Shown: one piece after another, positions 1 to 6,765 of the stretch
How positions within the stretch are numbered: the stretch's first letter is position 1
How the letters are laid out: the number at the start of each line of letters is the position of its first letter
DNA from: a bacterium
Lineage (GTDB): Bacteria; Patescibacteria; Dojkabacteria; JAKAPS01; JAJZLI01
Direction: 5' to 3'
Assembly: GCA_021805885.1 (NCBI GenBank)
Contig: JAJZDR010000086.1
Location: 1-20,374 of the forward strand
Length of the DNA stretch: 20,374 nt
Notes under the pieces: model-generated
Seen by the model: only the letters and a program-made list of their open reading frames with translations
Told to the model about the DNA's origin: nothing
Databases searched by the model: none
Program-made: the position numbers and the translations under genes

Positions 1-364
1 TTTCAACATTTAAAGTTATCTCCCCAGCAGTTGTTTTAAACAATAATCCCTTAGCTTCTATATAATCACCTAAATCAAAAAGTTCTAATAAATCATAGTC
101 ATTGGTATTTTTTAAAGATAGAAAAAGTTGTATTTTTGAGCTATCATCTTCAATATCAAAAAAAGATATTTTACCATGAGATCTTACTCCCACAACTCTA
201 CCAGTAAGATATATTGATTTATTTTCAAATTTTAAAAAACTATCCAAAGCTTCTTTGTTGGTGTAGTCTTTCTTAGATTTTATTGGATAAGGATCTATAC
301 CTTTATCTTTTAAAAGTTTAAGTTTGTCTAATCTTTGTTGTCTCAACTCATCAAATGTTGCCAT
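1..364 (-). CDS. lysS: Lysyl-tRNA synthetase, class II (5' part only)
   Basis: Attaches lysine to tRNA-Lys in the cytoplasm. Only the first 121 codons are in the window; the gene runs off the left edge. The reverse-strand protein begins MATFDELRQQRLDKLKLLKD, followed by G-I-D-P-Y-P, the usual LysRS opening. Residues from about 55 form the start of the OB-fold anticodon-binding domain, with V-V-G-V-R-S-H-G-K-I-S-F-F-D-I-E-D, matching the LysRS pattern GR-x-R-x-x-G-K-x-x-F-x-D. The catalytic domain is outside the window. The ATG at 364-362 is preceded by a good promoter that ends only a few bases upstream. It is divergent from proS. AspRS and AsnRS share the fold, but the G-I-D-P-Y-P opening favours LysRS. 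Confidence 0.9.
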   Translation of the reverse strand, partial: MATFDELRQQRLDKLKLLKDKGIDPYPIKSKKDYTNKEALDSFLKFENKSIYLTGRVVGVRSHGKISFFDIEDDSSKIQLFLSLKNTNDYDLLELFDLGDYIEAKGLLFKTTAGEITLNVE

Positions 365-365
365 G

Positions 366-401
366 TACAGAGATTTTATCTTATTTAAAAGGTTTTATCA
401 A
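366..401 (-). promoter_or_regulatory. lysS promoter, near-leaderless
   Basis: On the minus strand TTGATA (401-396), a 17-base spacer and TAAAAT (378-373) form a sigma-70-type promoter. The predicted start point, about 366, is only about two bases before the lysS ATG at 364. No Shine-Dalgarno sequence fits between them. Confidence 0.6.
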
Positions 402-454
402 ACTTTAAGAATATAATAATTTAAGATGGTTCATTCCTCTTTATAATATATAAA

Positions 455-470
455 TGATATAATAATTGTG
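455..470 (+). promoter_or_regulatory. proS extended -10 promoter, near-leaderless
   Basis: TGATATAAT at 455-463 is a perfect extended -10 element (TG-n-TATAAT). No convincing -35 lies upstream, which extended -10 promoters can do without. Transcription should begin near 470, about three bases before the proS ATG at 473. Confidence 0.55.
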
Positions 471-472
471 TA

Positions 473-1702
473 ATGCAAAGATATTCAAAATTATTTGGAA
501 AAACTAATAAAGAAGCAAAAGAATTTGATTCCATAAATGCAACTCTCCTTCAGAAAGCTGGTTTTATAAATCAGGAAATGGCTGGCGTCTATACATATTT
601 ACCTCTAGGACTTAGAGTAATATCAAAGATAGAAAATATAATAAGAGAGGAGATGGATAAGATTTCCAATGAAATTTTAATGCCATCTATATCTCCTATG
701 GATATATGGAAAATAACTGGGAGATTAGATAGCTTTGATGTCATTTTTAAAGCTTTGGGAGGAAACAAATTATCAAAAGAAGAAAATAACAATGAATATA
801 TTCTAAATCCTTCTCATGAAGAAATAGTTACACCTCTAGCTAAAAAATATAATTCCAGTTATAAAGACCTTCCATTCGCTATATACCAAATACAAACAAA
901 GTTTAGAAATGAAAAGAGACCTAAATCTGGACTCTTACGTGGAAGAGAATTTATTATGAAAGATTTATATAGTTTTCACCAGAATAAAGAAGATTTGCAG
1001 AAATATTTTGATGGTATGAAAGAATACTATTGGAACATTTTTAAAAAATTAGAACTTGAAAAAGATACTGTAGAAGTTTTAGCGTCAGGAGGTGATTTTA
1101 CAAAAAATTACTCCACAGAGTTTCAAGTTAGATGTAGTACTGGAGAAGATAGTATTTATTATGATTCCAAAAACAATATTTACTATAATGAAGAAATTGT
1201 ACCAAAAGATCTAAAGACCTCTATTAAATCAGAAAAAGCTTCTGAAGTAGCAAACATTTTTCAAATTGATACAAAATATTCTAAACCATTTGGTTACTTA
1301 TTTAGAGATGAAAATAATCAGGATAAAGAGGTCTATATGGGATGTTATGGCATAGGAATAAGTAGGTTAATGGGAATAATTGTAGAGAAATTCAATGATG
1401 ATAATGGTATTATCTGGCCAACTTCAGTAGCCCCATATGATGTTCATATCATAAATGTTAACAATGAAAATATTGATACAGTAACAAAGATAACAGACAA
1501 ACTAGAGAAAGATGGGAAGAGTGTTTTATTTGATGATAGAGAAAATCTTACTATTGGAGAGAAACTGCAAGATGCTGATCTAATAGGAATCCCTCTAAGA
1601 ATTCTAATTACTAAAAGAAGTATTGAGGCTGGGGGAGCGGAGATAAAAAAAAGAAATGAAGATAAAGTTAATATATTGCCTATAGATAAAATTAAATATT
1701 AA
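473..1702 (+). CDS. proS: Prolyl-tRNA synthetase, compact form lacking the editing insertion
   Basis: Charges tRNA-Pro in the cytoplasm. Motif 2 is at residues 143-168 (TKFRNEKRP, then LLRGREFIMKD-YSF). Motif 3 is at 289-300 (MGCYGIGISRLM). The C-terminal anticodon-binding domain runs from about 320 to the end (APYDVHIINV, DDRENLTIGEKLQDADLIGIP). At 409 residues it is much shorter than the bacterial form of roughly 570. The usual insertion between motifs 2 and 3, which hydrolyses Ala-tRNA-Pro, is absent: STEFQVRCSTGEDSIYYD leads almost directly to the SEVANIFQIDTKYS segment that normally follows it. The ATG is the only sensible start, just after an extended -10 promoter. The next gene begins one base after the TAA, so the two are probably co-translated. 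Confidence 0.95.
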   Translation: MQRYSKLFGKTNKEAKEFDSINATLLQKAGFINQEMAGVYTYLPLGLRVISKIENIIREEMDKISNEILMPSISPMDIWKITGRLDSFDVIFKALGGNKLSKEENNNEYILNPSHEEIVTPLAKKYNSSYKDLPFAIYQIQTKFRNEKRPKSGLLRGREFIMKDLYSFHQNKEDLQKYFDGMKEYYWNIFKKLELEKDTVEVLASGGDFTKNYSTEFQVRCSTGEDSIYYDSKNNIYYNEEIVPKDLKTSIKSEKASEVANIFQIDTKYSKPFGYLFRDENNQDKEVYMGCYGIGISRLMGIIVEKFNDDNGIIWPTSVAPYDVHIINVNNENIDTVTKITDKLEKDGKSVLFDDRENLTIGEKLQDADLIGIPLRILITKRSIEAGGAEIKKRNEDKVNILPIDKIKY

Positions 1703-1703
1703 A

Positions 1704-2081
1704 ATGGAAACTGTAGAGAGCATAAGACAAAATTTGATTTTTACAGAAGGGGCTCAAAGAAGAAAAGAAGCTAGTAAGATAGCTAATGAAGCAAAAAAAT
1801 CGCGCAAAAGAGCAGATCAGGCTTACGAAGAATTAGACCTAGATGAAAGAACATTATTATCTATGTGGTTAATGGAAGAGAATCTTTTAACATGGGATGA
1901 AATTGCTTTAAGATATTCTAAAATAATAGGAACAGTTTTAGAAAGTGGTAGGTGTGATGAAATACTATTCTTTGAACTTCAAAGATTAGGTTTTGATGGT
2001 GAACATACATGGCAAGAAGTATTTCACGAGATGGAAGATAGAATAGAAAAAGATGGTTTATTCCATACAATAGACAAATAA
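1704..2081 (+). CDS. Hypothetical soluble protein, 125 aa
   Basis: I do not recognise this family. It is highly charged and predicted mostly helical. Residues 10-45 are rich in Lys, Arg, Glu and Ala and could form a coiled coil (EGAQRRKEASKIANEAKKSR). The C-terminal half holds W-D-E-I-A-L-R-Y-S and H-T-W-Q-E-V-F-H-E-M-E-D. There is no signal peptide, membrane segment or metal-binding motif. Its ATG is one base after the proS stop, so it is expressed with proS. A link to tRNA charging is only a guess from position. Codon use and composition match the neighbours, so I take it as a real gene. Confidence 0.75.
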   Translation: METVESIRQNLIFTEGAQRRKEASKIANEAKKSRKRADQAYEELDLDERTLLSMWLMEENLLTWDEIALRYSKIIGTVLESGRCDEILFFELQRLGFDGEHTWQEVFHEMEDRIEKDGLFHTIDK

Positions 2082-2085
2082 TGAA

Positions 2086-3645
2086 CTAGAGATCTATATC
2101 CATATTATTAATTTTTAAAAATGCTTTTTTCATTAGTATTAAAATAATTAGTCCTGATATTATTACCATTAAGATTAAAGATACTAAAACCCCATATTTA
2201 TATAATATATATAGTAGAAATGCTATATAGAATATACTCAAAAATGTAGCAAACAATGCTGATGGCGTAGTAGACAAATCCTGTAGGCTCCTATTTTTAA
2301 AATTAGGAGAGATAGTACCCAAAGATAAGAATATTACACTAATAGTTAAAAATGTTATTATTGTAAATATTATAAAATAGTAAAAATAGTTTCCCTTGAA
2401 ATTGAGAAAAAATTGAAAAATTAAATATAAAATCAGAGTTTGTACAAACATAAATATCACTGATGCTATGAATTTATATTTTAAAATTACACTTCTTTTT
2501 ATGGGTGCTTGGAATATTACCCAACCTCCTTTTTTCTCCAAAGATAGTGATGGAAAGATAAAATATAACGATAACAATGTTAATATATAAGCAAAACTTC
2601 CAAGAATTAATACATAAAATAGGCTGTAGTATTTTGAAGATATATTAGCATTACCTATACTTATTATCAAAACTATAAATATCGCTAAAAGAAAAAATAT
2701 TGATAAAGAGTTAATCAAATTTCTCTCTTGTTTAAAAAAATTATTTAGCTCTTTATTTAGAATAAAGTTTTTAAAATATTTAGTATTTTTATCAGATTTT
2801 ATCTGAGTTGATAGTTTAAAAACAACTTTTTTTGAAAGAAAAGTAAAAATAAAATATAAAATTATTATCTCAAAAATTAGAATTACAAGTTGTGAATAAT
2901 CTCTAAAACTTAATATATTAGATATAAGACTTGACGGTAGAAAACTAAAAGGCTTGGACTGCATCATTATATTTGTAAATGAAGCAACATTTTTTGATTT
3001 AGAAAGTAACTCTAGATTTGGAATACTTCTTAAAGCTAAAAGGAAAGATAGTAAAAGTATAACTACCAAGGAAATATTTGTCTTTATACTAGCCCGAAGT
3101 TGAGGGAATATTTGATTAGTAATCATAACCCATATAGCATCAAATAAAGTAACAAATATTGATGAAAGGATAAAAAGTATTATTACCAAAATTAGAAAGG
3201 GGAGGGTAAAAAATTGTATGTTATATATGTAAATGTATGTGAATATTATTGGAGATGAAAAAAGAGATATTATTAGTATATTTGTAAAAAATATATGAGC
3301 CATTTTTGATATTATTACGTCTCCTTTAGAAACAGGAAATGTTAAAATATAGCTTTCAAAAGGGTTTATCAAAAAAGTTTTAAAAAGCAACGCACAAGAT
3401 GATATAAGCGAGAATATAAATATAAAAAACAATGAATCTGATATTATTGCATTTACAACATCAATATTAACGTTATGTTGTTTTAATATAGTAAGTAAGA
3501 AGAAATAAAGTACAAACTCTATTAGTAGTAAAGATATTACTGCAAGAAAAAACAGGAAAATTACGATCTTCCTTGCAATATTCTTCTCTTTAAAATATTT
3601 TGAGTTTGCAAGTAGGGCATACTTGATGAAATATTTACTCTTCAT
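2086..3645 (-). CDS. ABC transporter permease, multi-spanning
   Basis: Membrane subunit of an ABC transporter, very likely partnered with the ATPase gene just upstream. The 519-residue protein is dominated by hydrophobic segments, about 12 by eye, in two blocks: roughly residues 25-270 and 305-510. A charged linker (LSTQIKSDKNTKYFKN and following) separates them. There is no signal peptide and no large soluble domain, as in ABC-2-type exporter permeases. The substrate cannot be read from the sequence. The ATG at 3645 lies in the second copy of a 16-bp tandem repeat, 12 bases after the ATPase stop. Its 3' end is only four bases from the stop of the convergent 125-residue gene. Confidence 0.8.
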   Translation of the reverse strand: MKSKYFIKYALLANSKYFKEKNIARKIVIFLFFLAVISLLLIEFVLYFFLLTILKQHNVNIDVVNAIISDSLFFIFIFSLISSCALLFKTFLINPFESYILTFPVSKGDVIISKMAHIFFTNILIISLFSSPIIFTYIYIYNIQFFTLPFLILVIILFILSSIFVTLFDAIWVMITNQIFPQLRASIKTNISLVVILLLSFLLALRSIPNLELLSKSKNVASFTNIMMQSKPFSFLPSSLISNILSFRDYSQLVILIFEIIILYFIFTFLSKKVVFKLSTQIKSDKNTKYFKNFILNKELNNFFKQERNLINSLSIFFLLAIFIVLIISIGNANISSKYYSLFYVLILGSFAYILTLLSLYFIFPSLSLEKKGGWVIFQAPIKRSVILKYKFIASVIFMFVQTLILYLIFQFFLNFKGNYFYYFIIFTIITFLTISVIFLSLGTISPNFKNRSLQDLSTTPSALFATFLSIFYIAFLLYILYKYGVLVSLILMVIISGLIILILMKKAFLKINNMDIDL

Positions 3646-3673
3646 ATATCATATGTCTCATATATCATATGTC
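3642..3673 (-). repeat. Perfect 16-bp tandem duplication across the ATPase/permease junction
   Basis: The plus-strand unit TCATATATCATATGTC occurs twice in direct succession (3642-3657 and 3658-3673). Read on the coding strand, the first copy ends with the ATPase stop TGA and the second ends with the permease start ATG. With a single copy, stop and start would share ATGA, the common four-base overlap of coupled genes. Confidence 0.95.
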
Positions 3674-4365
3674 AGTTTTAAAAAGACATCTTCTAAATTA
3701 TTTTTCTTAGTTTCACTTTTTAATTCATCTATAGTACCCTCATCAATGATCTTTCCCTGATTGATTATTCCAATCCTTGTACAAATTTTGGAAGCTATAT
3801 CTAGTGAGTGCGTGGATAAGAATACAATACCCTTATTTTTTGCAAACTCTTCTAATATAGCTTGAAATTGTATAACAGATTTGGGATCTAACCCTATTAG
3901 AGGCTCATCTATTATTAAAATCTTAGGATCATGCATTAGGGTTGCAGCAATAACAAGTTTTTGTCTAGAACCTCTAGATAGATTTTCTATATTTAAGTCA
4001 GGGTTTTCATCTATATCAAAAAGAGTTAATGCTTCTTTTATTTTCCTATCCCTATCCTGAACATCATATATATCTGCTACAAAGGATAGAAATTCTTTTG
4101 CATCAAGTCTCTCATATACATATGGTTCATCAGGCATATATCCAAGTATCTTTTTTACTTCAATATCTCTATTGTCCTTGCCATCTATTAGTACCTTACC
4201 ACTATCTTGTACATATATCCCAGTCATTATTTTTACTGTAGTACTCTTTCCTGCACCATTAGGCCCTAAAAATCCATATATTTCACCTTCTTGTACCTTA
4301 ATATTGATATCGTGAAGAACTTTTCTTCCATTAAATGATTTAGACAGATTAATAATTTCTAACAT
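3658..4365 (-). CDS. ABC transporter ATP-binding protein
   Basis: Cytoplasmic ATPase that drives the adjacent permease. All core motifs are present in the 235 residues: Walker A GPNGAGKST (34-42), ABC signature LSRGSRQK (129-136), Walker B ILIIDEP (149-155) with the following GLD D-loop, and the switch histidine in STHS (His186). The signature reads LSRGS rather than LSGGQ, a common variant in exporter ATPases of the ABC-2/Ecs type. Length is normal for a single-domain subunit. The ATG at 4365 follows a promoter-like region with interleaved inverted repeats. The gene ends with TGA inside a 16-bp tandem duplication and is probably co-transcribed with the permease. Confidence 0.93.
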   Translation of the reverse strand: MLEIINLSKSFNGRKVLHDINIKVQEGEIYGFLGPNGAGKSTTVKIMTGIYVQDSGKVLIDGKDNRDIEVKKILGYMPDEPYVYERLDAKEFLSFVADIYDVQDRDRKIKEALTLFDIDENPDLNIENLSRGSRQKLVIAATLMHDPKILIIDEPLIGLDPKSVIQFQAILEEFAKNKGIVFLSTHSLDIASKICTRIGIINQGKIIDEGTIDELKSETKKNNLEDVFLKLTYDI

Positions 4366-4400
4366 AATAATAATTTATATTAAAAGAATTAATATATCAA
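4365..4400 (-). promoter_or_regulatory. ABC operon promoter candidate, leaderless
   Basis: On the minus strand TTGATA (4400-4395), 17 bases and TAAATT (4377-4372) would place the start point at or next to the ATPase ATG. An alternative -10, TATAAA (4379-4374), is two bases away. The -35 lies inside an inverted repeat, so binding there could block transcription. Confidence 0.4.
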
Positions 4401-4418
4401 TACCTATAGTATTGATAT
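4394..4418. repeat. 10-bp perfect inverted repeat upstream of the ABC operon
   Basis: ATATCAATAC (4394-4403) and GTATTGATAT (4409-4418) are exact reverse complements around a five-base centre. The left arm covers the proposed -35 of the ABC operon. It could be an operator, or a hairpin in the RNA reading through from pgm. No U-run follows closely on the minus strand, so it is not a classical terminator. Confidence 0.7.
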
Positions 4419-4430
4419 TAGAACTATAGG
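4403..4430. repeat. 8-bp inverted repeat interleaved with the 4394-4418 repeat
   Basis: CCTATAGT (4403-4410) and ACTATAGG (4423-4430) are exact reverse complements with 12 bases between them. Its left arm sits in the centre of the neighbouring inverted repeat and shares bases 4403 and 4409-4410 with it. The two hairpins therefore exclude each other or form a pseudoknot. Confidence 0.6.
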
Positions 4431-4486
4431 GTGGTTGTATGGAAATAAATGAAGTCAAATAGGGATATATCAAATTATTAAATATC

Positions 4487-5836
4487 TTACTTAATGAAAT
4501 TTTTCACTTCTTCAATATGTGAATCCAGAAGATTTTGGGATTTTGCTTCAACATTAAGTCTTACCAGCGGTTCTGTGTTAGAACCTCTTAGATTGAATCT
4601 CCAGTCACTAAAATCCACTGATAAACCATCAATATGTGCTATTCTACAATCTTTATTTCCTGAATATTGCCTTTCAACATCATCAAGTACTTTTTCTGTA
4701 TCTAAAACCTCATAATTGATTTCAGGAGAAGTAAAATATTTTGATCTATAGTATGAGAGTAGGGAAGAAAATGTAGTATTTTGAGTCTTTAAAAGCTCCA
4801 TCATCATTAGCATAGGTATCATACCATTATCTGAATAGAAGTTATCTTTAAAATAAAAATGAGAGCTTATTTCTCCTGCGAATACAGCATCTTCTTTTTT
4901 CATTCTAGCTGCAATAAAAGAATGTCCCGCCTTAGATATTATAGGTATTCCTCCCATCTCTTTGACAGTATCATCTATAGCCCAAATCTGTCTTGGGTCA
5001 TGTATTATTTTAGCTCCATGATTTTTAATCAATATATTTTTTGAAAGTAATGCTGTAATAAAATAACCTGTTGAAGAAACACCGTTATTATCAACAAAAC
5101 CACATCTGTCCGCATCTCCATCGAAAGCTACACCCAAATCTGCATGTACTTCAATAACTTTTTTTTCTATATCTTGAAGATTAGCTTCCTCCATAGGATT
5201 TGCAGGATGGTTAGGAAAATTCTCATCAGGGTCAAAATACATGCTCACAAGCTCACAGTCCAGTTTTTTAAATATAGCATCAACAACATATCCAGCCACG
5301 CCATTACCTGCATCTACAACTACTTTTAGACCATTCATCCTGTCTTTATCTACAAAAGATAGAACATGATTAACATAATCATCCAGTATATTTATCTTTA
5401 CTGTTTCTATTTTATCTGAATAGTCTATATCATGAGAAAGACTATCCTTTACCATATCACGTAATTCATACATCCCGTTATCTCCTGATATAGGATCCAC
5501 ATCACCAAGTACCAATTTCACTCCGTTATATTCTTTAGGATTATGAGATGCTGTAATTTGAGCACCTCCATCGAATTTATAGTATCCTGCAGCAAAATAC
5601 ATCATATCAGTAGAAATAACACCAATATCAGTAACCTGAGCTCCTGCAGAAATAGCCCCTTTGGTGAAACTTGAAAACAGTGATGGGGAAGATGATCGTA
5701 TATCTCTACCAACACATATATTCTTCAAATTACCGTATTTAACGAAGAAATATCCTATTCTTGAAACTATATCCTCATTAATCTCTGTTGGGTAAATCCC
5801 CCTTATATCATAAGCTTTAAAAATTAATTCATCCAT
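4487..5836 (-). CDS. Phosphomannomutase/phosphoglucomutase
   Basis: Interconverts hexose 6- and 1-phosphates, feeding sugar nucleotides for envelope glycans or glycogen-type metabolism. The 449-residue protein has the four hallmarks of the alpha-D-phosphohexomutase superfamily: the phosphoserine loop TASHNPKEYNG (Ser97), the Mg-binding loop DGDADR (239-244), the sugar-binding loop GEISSH (321-326), and the phosphate-binding loop RGSNTEP (417-423). Length is normal. The GEISSH loop fits the bifunctional PMM/PGM group better than phosphoglucosamine mutase, but substrate preference cannot be settled by reading. The ATG at 5836 lies two or three bases after the predicted transcription start. It is transcribed alone or continues into the ABC operon. 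Confidence 0.92.
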   Translation of the reverse strand: MDELIFKAYDIRGIYPTEINEDIVSRIGYFFVKYGNLKNICVGRDIRSSSPSLFSSFTKGAISAGAQVTDIGVISTDMMYFAAGYYKFDGGAQITASHNPKEYNGVKLVLGDVDPISGDNGMYELRDMVKDSLSHDIDYSDKIETVKINILDDYVNHVLSFVDKDRMNGLKVVVDAGNGVAGYVVDAIFKKLDCELVSMYFDPDENFPNHPANPMEEANLQDIEKKVIEVHADLGVAFDGDADRCGFVDNNGVSSTGYFITALLSKNILIKNHGAKIIHDPRQIWAIDDTVKEMGGIPIISKAGHSFIAARMKKEDAVFAGEISSHFYFKDNFYSDNGMIPMLMMMELLKTQNTTFSSLLSYYRSKYFTSPEINYEVLDTEKVLDDVERQYSGNKDCRIAHIDGLSVDFSDWRFNLRGSNTEPLVRLNVEAKSQNLLDSHIEEVKNFIK

Positions 5837-5837
5837 G

Positions 5838-5872
5838 AAATATATATTATATAAAAAAAATTATAAATTCAA
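5838..5872 (-). promoter_or_regulatory. pgm promoter candidate, near-leaderless
   Basis: A perfect TATAAT (minus strand, 5851-5846) ends nine bases before the ATG at 5836, so the mRNA would begin about two or three bases before the start codon. The -35 is weak: TTGAAT (5872-5867) has a short 15-base spacer. Confidence 0.45.
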
Positions 5873-5877
5873 ACGTT

Positions 5878-5902
5878 GACCTTGGTCCTGGAACCTTGGT
5901 CA
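5878..5902. repeat. GC-rich direct repeat and imperfect palindrome between tmk and pgm
   Basis: ACCTTGGTC occurs at 5879-5887 and 5893-5901, a 14-base spacing. The block as a whole is also an imperfect palindrome (TGACC at one end, GGTCA at the other on the minus strand). It is conspicuously GC-rich for this region. It lies just upstream of the weak pgm -35, where an activator could bind. As RNA it would form a hairpin downstream of tmk, but the nearest T-run (minus 5860-5853) is about 18 bases further, so a standard terminator is doubtful. Confidence 0.5.
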
Positions 5903-5927
5903 TAAAAGGGCTAGATCATATGACCTT

Positions 5928-6764
5928 CTATTTATATGGATCTATCATCTTTAATACAGGGAATCTATCTAATATACCTTGGAATAGGGAAGTATCAACA
6001 CTAGACTGATTAAACTCAAATTTAGAAATTTCACCTACAAAACCTTTACGTTCTTTTATCCTGGGAAACTGAATTTTGATAATTTCATGTGCAATTTCAC
6101 CTCTAGACATCCTTATACCCAAAGGTGCTTGATTTAGAAGAGTAAATCTTTGTGGGTCTAGTTCAGCAAATTCACGATATATCCTATTGCCTAATCTTAG
6201 AACATCCTCCTGTTCATATAAATCAGCACCACTTCTCCCGCTATCCTTCTCCACAGACTGAACAGCTTTTTTATGATCAATTGTAGGAACAACAACATGA
6301 AAATCAGAAATACCGAGTGACTGTAAAAAGGTGGAGTCTAAATCAAACATAAATCTATATAAAGATTCAACATCATCTAATACTTTAGGGTCTCTTTTTG
6401 AGTAATAAGCACACGTCATAGCATTAGATGTTATAAATCTGTCAAAAAGTACATATGTAGGAGAAATGAAACCATCAATTTGTTCTTTAAGTTGAGGAAC
6501 TGTCTCTAACCTATTTAATGCATATATAGCCATCCTCGAGTATATATCAATACTAGTATCATCACTATTTAAAAGTTTTTGTATTATTTGACCCCACAAG
6601 GCATCATATTGAGGATAATCTACAGTTAATACGTTATATCCTAATCCTGAAATTACATCTGCCATCTCCTCTGTTGCAGAACCTTTTCCAGACCCATCAA
6701 TACCATCTATTACAGATATTTTAAAATTTTCTTGTTCATTCAATCTTTCAGGTGAAAATTCCAT
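5928..6764 (-). CDS. tmk: Thymidylate kinase (dTMP kinase)
   Basis: Phosphorylates dTMP to dTDP, the step after thymidylate synthase, whose gene lies directly upstream. Counting from the ATG at 6764, the P-loop is at about residues 20-29 (DGIDGSGKGS). The DR(F/Y) motif reads LFDRFITSNAM. A lid-like segment, SGRSGADLYEQE, supplies arginines and a glutamate. At 278 residues it is longer than the typical 200-215. A TTG at 6800 would extend the frame 12 codons into thyX. I prefer the ATG at 6764, one base after the thyX stop, because it gives the tight spacing seen elsewhere here and starts close to the kinase fold. It is almost certainly in an operon with thyX. Confidence 0.85.
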   Translation of the reverse strand: MEFSPERLNEQENFKISVIDGIDGSGKGSATEEMADVISGLGYNVLTVDYPQYDALWGQIIQKLLNSDDTSIDIYSRMAIYALNRLETVPQLKEQIDGFISPTYVLFDRFITSNAMTCAYYSKRDPKVLDDVESLYRFMFDLDSTFLQSLGISDFHVVVPTIDHKKAVQSVEKDSGRSGADLYEQEDVLRLGNRIYREFAELDPQRFTLLNQAPLGIRMSRGEIAHEIIKIQFPRIKERKGFVGEISKFEFNQSSVDTSLFQGILDRFPVLKMIDPYK

Positions 6765-6765
6765 G

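Noticed and set aside
3658..3660. Possible recoding of TGA as Gly, as in some candidate phyla
   Set aside because: TGA ends the ABC ATPase (3660-3658) and the histidine kinase (13342-13340) at natural C-termini, and no gene needs TGA read through.
4029..4241. 70-codon plus-strand frame inside the ABC ATPase gene
   Set aside because: Antisense to the Walker A region of a clearly real gene; the composition is that of a shadow frame.
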